DNA from: an uncultured Acidobacteriia bacterium
Lineage (GTDB): Bacteria > Acidobacteriota > Terriglobia > Bryobacterales > Bryobacteraceae
Direction: 5' to 3'
Assembly: GCA_903825445.1 (NCBI GenBank)
Contig: CAIKAS010000220.1
Location: 1 to 55,629, forward strand
Length of the DNA stretch: 55,629 bases
Shown: positions 32,684 through 40,488 of the stretch, piece by piece
Layout of the letters: each line of letters begins with the position of its first letter
Position numbering within the stretch: position 1 is the stretch's first letter
Program-made: the position numbers and the translations under genes
The notes under the pieces: generated by a model
The model's input: the letters and a program-made list of their open reading frames with translations, nothing else
What the model was told of the DNA's origin: nothing
Databases searched by the model: none

Positions 32684-34783
32684 TCACTGGGTCGTCGCGC
32701 ATCCGTATTTCACCGCCAGTTCCTCATTCGTCAAGGCTGCCGCCTCGGATCCATTCGCAGCTCGGCTCAGGCGGACGACTTCGTCTCGCAGCGCGCATAC
32801 TTTGCCCCGGAACACGGGACAAGACGGATCGATTTCCGGTTGGGGATGCGCGAAAGAAACATCGCAGACTCGGGTGTCGGGGTTCTTAGCCCAGTCCTGA
32901 ATCAGGTCGTGTTGCAGTCCCGGGTCGTGTGTGAGGAGCACCCCTTCCAGAAGTGCGTCGGAAGCTTCCGAGGTTCTGCCCGCCGTTCGCAAGACTCCGT
33001 ACAGTTCGCGATAGACCAAAACGCTGGTTGGCCCAACAGCCTGCGCCTCTCGTGCAGAACGAAGTGCGTCATCGAGCTTGCCAAGCGGCCACTCGGAGTC
33101 GGCAAGCACCAAATGTGCCGCCACTTCGATGAATTGGTTAGTGGATTCTGTTTTCATTATGACGCCGGCAAATCCAGATGCTTGAGTGCTCCTTGCCCGG
33201 TGATGCGCCTCAATGATGGTAATGCAGCGAAGCATTAGAGCCTCCGCGCGTTCAAACGCCTTGATGCTCTCCGGGGTGTTTTGAAACGAACCGTCAGGGG
33301 AGCGGCGGCGGAGTCGTTCACCCAGCGATACATACTGCGAGCCGACCCGGACGTATGCCGGCGGCTCGTTGAGTTCGTCGGGCAGAGAATCGAGAAGGGA
33401 AAGTGCGTGCTCCTCCTCGGCGATCCCACGTTCGGGATCGTAGTGTGCAGGTTGCAGCAATTGTTGTCCAAGCGCCAAATGGACTTTGACGCTGAGGGGC
33501 GCAGTGCGGGCTGCCGCGGACCACAGCGTGAAATCGTCCTGCCAGTCGGCGTTCCGCAGATAAGTGCGAGTCCCAAATGCGGCAACGATGATGACACCGA
33601 TTACGAACGGCGTCGGCGCGGGAAGGTGGAAATGTCTCGTCGCGTAACCGAGCGTCAGCACCAGACCAATAGCAAAACCGATCGCCGGCAGATACAGGAA
33701 ACGCTCGGCCATGATGGTGCCGACAGGAATCAACAGATTCGATGTGGGCAGTATGGCAATAAGCGCAAAGCCTGCTGCAAAAAAAGCGGCTTTATTGTGC
33801 CGCCACGCCCATGCCACGAGGGCCACAAAGGCTGCAATCGCGAGCCACGCCAGCCAGTCCGTAAAACGGCCATCGGCCAATGGAATCTGCGGATATGAGT
33901 AATCGGAAGAAAGGTTGATGGGCCAAAGCAACAGGTCGAGGTATTTTGCGAGAACCTTCAGTGCAGTAAGACGGCCAATCCAAAAGTTGGCGCCAGTAAT
34001 GGGGTTATCGGTAAAAGGAAACAGAGCGGGACCTGATTGGGAAAGAACGCTTGCCCGCGTCAACCACATCGCGACAAAAGCCGGAGTCATGGCGAGGGTC
34101 CCGCCGACGATCGCAATGGCGAGCCCACACACACGTTCGCGGAACGGCCACGTGAATTCGTATAGCGCGATGACCGCGATGACAACGACTGCACTCTCCT
34201 TGGAGAACACGCCAATGAATGTCAGCAAGCCTAGCCCGGCCAGACATGCAAAGCGCCGCCAGCCATGTGCCTCCGTGCTTTTCAGGTAGAGCAGCAAGCC
34301 GCCGATTGTGCTCATTCCGGCGAGCAGGTCGGCGCGTCCGACGATGTTCGTCACAGATTCGGTCAATACAGGGTGCACAGCCCACAATGCCGTAACCAAA
34401 ATCGGCCGCCAGAAATCCCGAAGTAGCCTGCGTGCGAGCGCGAATACCAGCAGGACATTCACAAGGTGGAGCAAAAGGTTGATGGCGTGGTATCCGGCCG
34501 GATGATCGGTGTTGCCGAGGATGGCGTAGTTGAAGAGGTAGGAGAGTGTGGTCAGTGGGCGGTAAAGTCCGGCTTCCGTCGCAGGCCATGCGTAGGTATG
34601 GCTAAGGATGAGTTGAACATTCTCAGCGGTTGCCTGGTGGACGCGGCTGTCGCTGAGAATCAGGAGGCGGTTGTCAAAAGTAAAGCCGGCTTCGAATGAG
34701 TTCCGATACGCGAGGGCCGTAATGACACACAGGGCCAAACCCGCAAGCCAAACCTGTACGCGCGATCTGGTGGCGAGGTGCAC
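32684..34783 (-). CDS. TMTC-like membrane glycosyltransferase with TPR region
   Basis: A 699-residue protein. The first 400 residues hold about ten membrane helices and resemble the GT-C/TMTC O-mannosyltransferase group: an early acidic loop (FTFDNRLLIL), HPAGYHAINLLLH, and LWAVHPVLTESVTNIVGRADLLAGM. The C-terminal part (about 430-690) is helical and TPR-like, facing the periplasm. Relatives move sugars from polyprenyl-phosphate donors onto acceptors. It is the last gene of a five-gene minus-strand operon, 13 bp after fabF. Confidence 0.83.
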   Translation of the reverse strand: MHLATRSRVQVWLAGLALCVITALAYRNSFEAGFTFDNRLLILSDSRVHQATAENVQLILSHTYAWPATEAGLYRPLTTLSYLFNYAILGNTDHPAGYHAINLLLHLVNVLLVFALARRLLRDFWRPILVTALWAVHPVLTESVTNIVGRADLLAGMSTIGGLLLYLKSTEAHGWRRFACLAGLGLLTFIGVFSKESAVVVIAVIALYEFTWPFRERVCGLAIAIVGGTLAMTPAFVAMWLTRASVLSQSGPALFPFTDNPITGANFWIGRLTALKVLAKYLDLLLWPINLSSDYSYPQIPLADGRFTDWLAWLAIAAFVALVAWAWRHNKAAFFAAGFALIAILPTSNLLIPVGTIMAERFLYLPAIGFAIGLVLTLGYATRHFHLPAPTPFVIGVIIVAAFGTRTYLRNADWQDDFTLWSAAARTAPLSVKVHLALGQQLLQPAHYDPERGIAEEEHALSLLDSLPDELNEPPAYVRVGSQYVSLGERLRRRSPDGSFQNTPESIKAFERAEALMLRCITIIEAHHRARSTQASGFAGVIMKTESTNQFIEVAAHLVLADSEWPLGKLDDALRSAREAQAVGPTSVLVYRELYGVLRTAGRTSEASDALLEGVLLTHDPGLQHDLIQDWAKNPDTRVCDVSFAHPQPEIDPSCPVFRGKVCALRDEVVRLSRAANGSEAAALTNEELAVKYGCATTQ

Positions 34784-34796
34784 CGCGGGCCTCTCC

Positions 34797-36017
34797 TCAA
34801 AGTCGTCGCAGCACGAGTACTGCGTTCAATCCGCCGAAAGCGAATGAATTCGACATGGCATATTCACCGTCCCACTTGCGCATCAGATTGGGTACGTAAT
34901 CGAGATCGCATTCAGGGTCGGGCTCATTGTAGTGGATGGTGGGAGGCAGAAAGCCTTCCCGAAGCGCCTGAATGGCCGCCGCCGATTCAATTGCACCCGC
35001 CGCGCCGAGGGTGTGGCCGTGCATCGACTTGGTGGAGGAGACGCAGATGCGAGTCGCGTGAGCCCCGAATGCCTGATGTAGCGCGCGGGTTTCCGTAGAA
35101 TCGTTTACAGTCGTGCCGGTGCCATGGGCATTGACGTAACTGACCTGCTCCGCGTGAATTCCCGCGTCCTTCAGTCCGCGCGTGATGGCCCGCGCGGCAC
35201 CTTCTGCCGAAGGCTGTGTCACATGGTGGGCATCGCTCGACATGCCAACACCGGCGATTTCCGCCAGAGGCTTCGCCCCGCGTGCCAGCGCATGTTCCAG
35301 CGATTCGATCACGAGAATGGCGCCGCCTTCGCCCAGCATCATGCCATTTCGGTCCCGGGAAAACGGTCGGCACACCGTGGGCGATACCACACGCATGGAT
35401 TCCCACGCCATCAAAATACCGGGGCTGAACGTTGCTTCGCTGCCACCGGCGAGGACCACGTCGGACATCCCTGAACGAATCATGCTGAGCGCCTGGCCGA
35501 TCGCGTGCGCCGACGATGCGCAGGCAGTTGCAACAGTGAAAGCCGGTCCTGTGATGCCGTGTTCCATAGAGATAGCGCTCGCACCCGCATTCGCCATCGT
35601 TTTAGGGATGGTCATGGGATGCGGGCGTGGACGGCCTCGCTTATAAACCTCGACAAAACCACGGTCTTCAGTAGTCTGCCCGCCAATGCAGGAACCCGTT
35701 ACAATCGCCGTAGTTTCTCGCAGTTCCGGCGTCCATTCGATTCCACTCTGCTTCACTGCTTCGCGGGCGGCAACGACGGCAAGCTGGGCGAACCGATCCA
35801 GCATGTCCGCCTCTTTCGGCTGAAAGTGATCGGCGGCGAGAAACTCGTGCATCTGCGCCGCGCGCGTGAAGCGCAGGTCCCATGGTTCTGAGTTTGGATC
35901 CGGACTATGCATCGCGACGGCTCCATCGCGACCTTCGCGCAATGCCTGGGTAAACTCCGCTACGTTACGTCCGATAGCGCACGTGACACCAATGCCCGTG
36001 ACAACGGCCCTGTGCAT
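34797..36017 (-). CDS. fabF: Beta-ketoacyl-ACP synthase (FabF type)
   Basis: A 406-residue condensing enzyme. The nucleophile Cys is in VATACASSAHAIGQ, with His residues in NAHGTGTTVND and SMHGHTLGAAG and the nearby Lys in STKS. It extends acyl chains on acyl carrier protein with malonyl-ACP. It is not in a normal fatty-acid cluster (no fabD, fabG or fabH near). Instead it follows its own ACP gene, with stop and start sharing one base (TGATG), and precedes a glycosyltransferase gene. A specialised chain for a glycolipid is therefore plausible. Confidence 0.9.
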   Translation of the reverse strand: MHRAVVTGIGVTCAIGRNVAEFTQALREGRDGAVAMHSPDPNSEPWDLRFTRAAQMHEFLAADHFQPKEADMLDRFAQLAVVAAREAVKQSGIEWTPELRETTAIVTGSCIGGQTTEDRGFVEVYKRGRPRPHPMTIPKTMANAGASAISMEHGITGPAFTVATACASSAHAIGQALSMIRSGMSDVVLAGGSEATFSPGILMAWESMRVVSPTVCRPFSRDRNGMMLGEGGAILVIESLEHALARGAKPLAEIAGVGMSSDAHHVTQPSAEGAARAITRGLKDAGIHAEQVSYVNAHGTGTTVNDSTETRALHQAFGAHATRICVSSTKSMHGHTLGAAGAIESAAAIQALREGFLPPTIHYNEPDPECDLDYVPNLMRKWDGEYAMSNSFAFGGLNAVLVLRRL

Positions 36018-36325
36018 CAGGCGGCGGCCTTTTCGGGATCGCCGGGAGCGGGAGGCGGATCGGTCGGGTTCTTCGCCGCCACCAGCTTTTGCACGCCTTC
36101 AACAATGTCGCGAACCGACCGGATGTTCTTCATCTCTTCATCCGGAACATTCACGTTAAATTCATTTTCGATGGCGAAGACGATATTCACGGCGTCCATA
36201 GAATCGATATTGAGCGCTTCAAAGGTACTGTCGATGGTGACCAGTGACACGTCCTTTCGCTGGTTGTCGGCGATGAGCCGCAGGACGCGATTTTCGACTT
36301 CGGCGGGGTTCAGGACTTGAGACAT
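36017..36325 (-). CDS. Acyl carrier protein
   Basis: A 102-residue carrier protein. The phosphopantetheine serine is in NIDSMDAVNIVFAIE (about residue 42), with the usual acidic helix 2 and VNVPDEEM after it. It differs from housekeeping AcpP in having a proline-rich tail of about 20 residues (NPTDPPPAPGDPEKAAA). It overlaps the upstream deacetylase gene by 16 bp and the downstream fabF by 1 bp, so it is most likely the dedicated partner of that condensing enzyme. Confidence 0.9.
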   Translation of the reverse strand: MSQVLNPAEVENRVLRLIADNQRKDVSLVTIDSTFEALNIDSMDAVNIVFAIENEFNVNVPDEEMKNIRSVRDIVEGVQKLVAAKNPTDPPPAPGDPEKAAA

Positions 36326-37032
36326 AACAATTTAGAGACTGATTCAAAATGATATCCTGCCCCGATCAGCGACGGGACAATGCGCCGAAGGGCCTCGATC
36401 GCCGGGGACACGTCCGGGCTCTCCCGGGTATCGCGGCCATCGTGCAGGCAGATGATGCCGCCATCGGTGGTTTTGGTCAAAACGCGTTCCGCAATGGCGG
36501 ACGCCGGGAGCTTCCAGTCGCGTCCCATCACGGTCCACATGATGCCGGTTAGACCCAATTTTGCCTGCATTTGCCCGAATCCGAACCACCGGACGCCGTA
36601 GGGTGCCCGTACAAGCGTTGGCGCGTGACCTATCGTATCCAGGATGGCGTCTTGCGCGCGCTTGAAGTCGTCTTCGATCAGGGCCGGTGATTTCAGGGCG
36701 CAATTCAGGTGAGTGTGGGAGTGATTACCGATCTCATGCCCGGCGGCCAGCACTGCGCGGGAGATCTCGGGTTGGCGCAGGACGTTAGATCCCACCTGGA
36801 AAAACGTCGCGGTCACGTTATGTTGGGCCAGAATATCGAGGAACAGCGGCGTGGAAGTGCTGGGACCGTCGTCGAAAGTCAGTGCGATCGCCTTGCGCCC
36901 TGGCTTCCCCCTCCAAGCCGAGGGGCCAAACGCCGCGGAAGACTTTGCCCGTACTGCCCATGTTGCGCCGGCCACCGACAAACCGGCCACGGAAAAACCA
37001 GTCGCCAGCGCAATAGCAGACTCACTCGGCAT
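36310..37032 (-). CDS. Polysaccharide deacetylase (NodB-homology)
   Basis: A 240-residue CE4 deacetylase with an N-terminal hydrophobic segment (signal anchor, about residues 5-27). NodB motifs are present: TFDDGPS with the catalytic and metal Asp pair, NHSHTH as the metal histidines, RAPYG, DWKLP and a His in ICLHDG. It removes N- or O-acetyl groups from a sugar polymer or lipid-linked sugar outside the cytoplasm. It lies between the Gfo/Idh gene (8-bp gap) and the ACP gene (16-bp overlap). Confidence 0.9.
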   Translation of the reverse strand: MPSESAIALATGFSVAGLSVAGATWAVRAKSSAAFGPSAWRGKPGRKAIALTFDDGPSTSTPLFLDILAQHNVTATFFQVGSNVLRQPEISRAVLAAGHEIGNHSHTHLNCALKSPALIEDDFKRAQDAILDTIGHAPTLVRAPYGVRWFGFGQMQAKLGLTGIMWTVMGRDWKLPASAIAERVLTKTTDGGIICLHDGRDTRESPDVSPAIEALRRIVPSLIGAGYHFESVSKLLCLKS

Positions 37033-37040
37033 AGTTCGGA

Positions 37041-38282
37041 TCAGACGATCTCTTCGTTGACCGCGTCCCAGCGCACGGTCCTTTGCTGCAGATAACTCTC
37101 CACCGCCATGTGGCAGGCGACCGACACCCGGTAGCCGAGCTCGAACGGACAGGCGGTTTCCCCGCCGTTGCGGATCGCGTCCAGGAAATCCTGCATATGA
37201 GCGCGCGGTATGGTCGGCGTTTGGCCCATCAGTTCGGAGCCGCCCGGTCGATTCACGCGCTGCGGTACGTAACGAATCTGCTGACCGCGGGCGATAGTGC
37301 CGTGGGTCCCCAGTACATCTTCGGTCACGCCCAGATAGTTATTGCCGAAACCGGAATCCCAGGTGAACAGGATTTCTTCGGGCAGTTCGAGCGACACGGT
37401 CATTGTGTCCGGCACTTCACGACCGTCTTTCCAGAGATAGATGCCCCCTGTCATGGTGGCTGCGGTTGGAATGCTCAGGCCCATTGCCTTGTTCCAGAAC
37501 GCCAGCTGGTGGCTCATATTCTCATGTACGCTGCCGCCGGAGTAGTCCCAGAACAAGCGCCAGTTCACCAGGCGGTCGGGGTCGAAATCACGGGCTGGCG
37601 CGTTACCGAGGAATGTCTCCCAGGCCACGTTATCCGGCGTCATGTCGGGATAAACCGGGCGGGTCCACTGTGGCTTGCCGGCGGGTGTATTGCGGAACAT
37701 GCGCGCGTGGATGGCCGTAACATGGCCCACTGCTCCACTGGCCAGATAGCTGCAGGCATCGGCGAGTTGGCCGGAAGAGCAGGCCTGATGGCCCACCTGC
37801 ACCACGCCGCGCGGTGCGCGCTCACGGGCAGCGCGCATGAGCTTGGCGTGTTCTACAGTGAACGCCATGGCCTTTTCCTGGTAAACGTGTTTACCGGCAT
37901 CCATGGCAGCCGCGAAATGTTCGGCATGCAGGTGTTGAGGCGTGGCTATCAGAACGGCGTCGATGGATTTGTCTTCCAGCAGAGCGCGGTAATCGGCGTA
38001 ACCCTTAAATTCGGATTCACTGCGGCCGACGACGAGACTTTTTGCTTCATCAAGACGGCGCGAGTAGACATCGGCGGCCGCGACAAAGTCCGTGTTGGCG
38101 CACGCGATGGCTTCGCGAGTCAATTGAACGCCGCGTTCACCCATGCCGATAACGCCGACACGAATGCGGTTATTTGCGCCCAGCGCATGGCCGGTCGCGA
38201 GGCTGCCTGCCAGCCCCGTGGCCACGTTGCCGATGAAATGGCGTCTGGTCTGCACGGATTCTATTAGTTTAGCGCGGCTCAA
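37041..38282 (-). CDS. Gfo/Idh/MocA-family oxidoreductase with Tat signal
   Basis: A 413-residue protein. The N-terminus contains TRRHFIGNVATGLAG, a twin-arginine signal, so export to the periplasm is predicted. The nucleotide-binding motif VGVIGMGERG follows at about 41-50. The usual EKP motif appears as YQEKAMAFT, with Ala in place of Pro, and the catalytic-region His lies in SVHENMSHQLAF. Family members oxidise or reduce sugars with a tightly bound NAD(P). It is the first gene of the five-gene operon and diverges from deoB by 84 bp. Confidence 0.87.
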   Translation of the reverse strand: MSRAKLIESVQTRRHFIGNVATGLAGSLATGHALGANNRIRVGVIGMGERGVQLTREAIACANTDFVAAADVYSRRLDEAKSLVVGRSESEFKGYADYRALLEDKSIDAVLIATPQHLHAEHFAAAMDAGKHVYQEKAMAFTVEHAKLMRAARERAPRGVVQVGHQACSSGQLADACSYLASGAVGHVTAIHARMFRNTPAGKPQWTRPVYPDMTPDNVAWETFLGNAPARDFDPDRLVNWRLFWDYSGGSVHENMSHQLAFWNKAMGLSIPTAATMTGGIYLWKDGREVPDTMTVSLELPEEILFTWDSGFGNNYLGVTEDVLGTHGTIARGQQIRYVPQRVNRPGGSELMGQTPTIPRAHMQDFLDAIRNGGETACPFELGYRVSVACHMAVESYLQQRTVRWDAVNEEIV

Positions 38283-38366
38283 GGTGCTCGCGGCGATACA
38301 CGACGAACAGGCCCGAACGCCCGTCTCGCCCCGCCCATCCCGACCCGCCTGGTAAATTGGAGCTTA

Positions 38367-39533
38367 GTGTTTCAACGCATCATCTGGATTGTTCTTGACA
38401 GCGTCGGCGTGGGCGAAATGCCGGACGCTGCCGATTACGGCGACGTGGGCAGCGACACGCTGGGCAATATCGCCCGCCAACGCGGCCTTGACGTGCCGAA
38501 CCTGTGCCGTCTCGGTTTAGGTATTCTGAAGCCGATTCCCCAGTTGCCGAAGGCCGCGCATCCCGAGGGGGCGTTTGGACGATGTACGCTTTGTTCTCCG
38601 GGGAAAGATACGACCACCGGCCATTGGGAAATGGTCGGCATCCATCTTGCTAAACCGTTTCCGCTGTTTCCGCATGGATTTCCGCCTGAAATCATCGGGG
38701 AATTTGAGCGGCGCACCGGGCGGTCCGCACTCGGCAACAAGGCGGCATCCGGAACCGAGATCATCAAGGAACTGGGCGAGGAACACATACGCACCGGTTC
38801 GCCGATTGTATATACCTCGGCCGACAGCGTGTTTCAGATCGCGGCCCAGGAAGCCATCATCCCCATTCCGGAGCTTTATCGGATTTGCGAAATCGCGCGG
38901 GATATCATGCGCGGGCCGTGGGAAGTGGGCCGGGTGATCGCGCGCCCATTCGAAGGTGAACCGGGCCATTTTCAACGCACAGCGAACCGGCACGATTACG
39001 CGGTTCCGCCGCCGCAAGGCATGCTGCTAGACAAACTGGAAGCCGCGCATGTGGAAGTTCGCAGCGTGGGGAAGATCTTCGACGTCTTCCTCGGCCGCGG
39101 CATCACGACCCAGGTCAAGACGAAGAACAACAACGAAGGCATGAAGAAGACTCTGGAAGCGATGCAGGGGCTTGACCGCGGTTTGGTCTTCGTCAATCTG
39201 GTCGATTTCGACCAGCAGTACGGACACAGGAACGATGTAGAAGGCTACGCGCGCGCCCTCGAAGAATTCGATCGGTGGCTGCCGGAGTTTCGCGCGGCAC
39301 TGAGACCTGACGATCTCGCCATTCTCACTGCGGATCACGGCTGCGATCCAACTACGCCTTCGACAGACCACAGCCGCGAATACACGCCGCTACTGGCGTT
39401 CGGGCCGCGTGCTCGCGCCGGAGTTGACCTTGGCCTGCGTGGCACGCTCAGCGACATAGGCCAGACGGTCGCGCAAAATTTTGCAACATCCATTGAGAAA
39501 GGGACCAGCTTTTTAAGCGAAATCGAATTATGA
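38367..39533 (+). CDS. deoB: Phosphopentomutase
   Basis: A 388-residue alkaline-phosphatase-superfamily enzyme. It starts IIWIVLDSVGVGEMPDAADYGD, has KDTTTGHWEM, FVNLVDFDQQYGHRND and LTADHGCDPTTPSTDHSRE, which supply the metal ligands. It interconverts (deoxy)ribose-1-phosphate and -5-phosphate, the step after the phosphorylases encoded near 15-19 kb. The GTG start has GGAG 4 nt upstream. Its stop overlaps tpiA (ATGA), so a pentose and a triose enzyme are coupled. Confidence 0.95.
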   Translation: MFQRIIWIVLDSVGVGEMPDAADYGDVGSDTLGNIARQRGLDVPNLCRLGLGILKPIPQLPKAAHPEGAFGRCTLCSPGKDTTTGHWEMVGIHLAKPFPLFPHGFPPEIIGEFERRTGRSALGNKAASGTEIIKELGEEHIRTGSPIVYTSADSVFQIAAQEAIIPIPELYRICEIARDIMRGPWEVGRVIARPFEGEPGHFQRTANRHDYAVPPPQGMLLDKLEAAHVEVRSVGKIFDVFLGRGITTQVKTKNNNEGMKKTLEAMQGLDRGLVFVNLVDFDQQYGHRNDVEGYARALEEFDRWLPEFRAALRPDDLAILTADHGCDPTTPSTDHSREYTPLLAFGPRARAGVDLGLRGTLSDIGQTVAQNFATSIEKGTSFLSEIEL

Positions 39534-40279
39534 GAACACCACTATTGGCGGGCAACTGGAAGATGTACAAGACACCCGCGGAAACTCAGGCGTTTTTTGA
39601 CGCCTTCCTGCCGCTCGTTGCCGGCGCCACGGGCCGCGATGCCGCGATCTGCCCACCTTATATCGACCTGCACGTCGCGATCGCGGCGGCGGCCGGTTCG
39701 AAGGTCGGGATCGGCGCTCAGAATCTCGCCGTTGGCAAAGAGGGAGCTATGACCGGCGAGATCTCCGGTTACATGCTGAAGACTATTGGCTGCCAATACG
39801 TCATCATCGGGCACAGCGAACGCCGCCAGTTTTTCGGCGAGAACGAAGCTGGTGTTCTCTCGAAGACGAAGGCCGCATTGGAATATGGACTCACGCCCAT
39901 CGTTTGCGTCGGTGAACTTCTCGCCGAGCGCGAATCGGGCAGCACGGAAGCCGTCCTTGCCGCGCAGTTTGATGGAGGAATCGCGCCGTTGACGGCGGAG
40001 CAGTTCGCCAGGATCGTGATTGCCTACGAGCCTGTCTGGGCGATCGGGACCGGCAAAGTTGCGTCACCGGAACAAGCGGCGGACGCGCACACTTTCATAC
40101 GCGGACGTGTTGCGGCGAAATTCGGCGAAGCTCAGGCTGCGGCGACGCGCATTCTTTACGGTGGCAGCGTCAAGCCGGATAATGTCGCTGGTTTGATGGC
40201 GAAGCCGGATATCGACGGCGCGCTGGTGGGCGGCGCAAGCCTGGATCCAAAATCTTTCGCCGGCGTTGTGAACTTCTAG
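39530..40279 (+). CDS. tpiA: Triosephosphate isomerase
   Basis: A 249-residue TIM barrel. It has AGNWKMYK at the N-terminus (catalytic Lys in NWK), IGHSERRQ (His), AYEPVWAIGTG (Glu) and the LYGGSVKPDN phosphate loop. It interconverts dihydroxyacetone phosphate and glyceraldehyde-3-phosphate in glycolysis. Full length, with ATG overlapping the deoB stop. The usual neighbours gapA, pgk and secG are absent. Confidence 0.97.
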   Translation: MRTPLLAGNWKMYKTPAETQAFFDAFLPLVAGATGRDAAICPPYIDLHVAIAAAAGSKVGIGAQNLAVGKEGAMTGEISGYMLKTIGCQYVIIGHSERRQFFGENEAGVLSKTKAALEYGLTPIVCVGELLAERESGSTEAVLAAQFDGGIAPLTAEQFARIVIAYEPVWAIGTGKVASPEQAADAHTFIRGRVAAKFGEAQAAATRILYGGSVKPDNVAGLMAKPDIDGALVGGASLDPKSFAGVVNF

Positions 40280-40334
40280 TTAACAGGAAGAATCACTCAC
40301 AAGCGCGTGGTCGATGGTGGCGAAGCTACGCGGC

Positions 40335-40351
40335 CACCCGGCGAACGGGTG
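40335..40351. terminator. Hairpin between convergent tpiA and TPR genes
   Basis: CACCCG (40335-40340), GCGAA loop, CGGGTG (40346-40351): a perfect 6-bp stem in the 209-bp gap between converging genes. It could end transcripts from both sides. No T-run follows on either strand. I see nothing else in this gap. Confidence 0.35.
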
Positions 40352-40488
40352 TGCGCCGCGCTTTCATTACGCCAGGAAAAGCCCCGACGGCCCGCGACTC
40401 GTTTATGGCGCAGGTGACCGCGACAAGCTTCTCTCGGCCGCAGAATCGGGTCAGGGACGACCGCATCGCCTGTTCCCCCGCGCATGTG

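Noticed and set aside
37083..38267. A 394-codon plus-strand frame
   Set aside because: It is antisense to the Gfo/Idh gene with its Tat signal and Rossmann motif; no motif is seen in the shadow translation.
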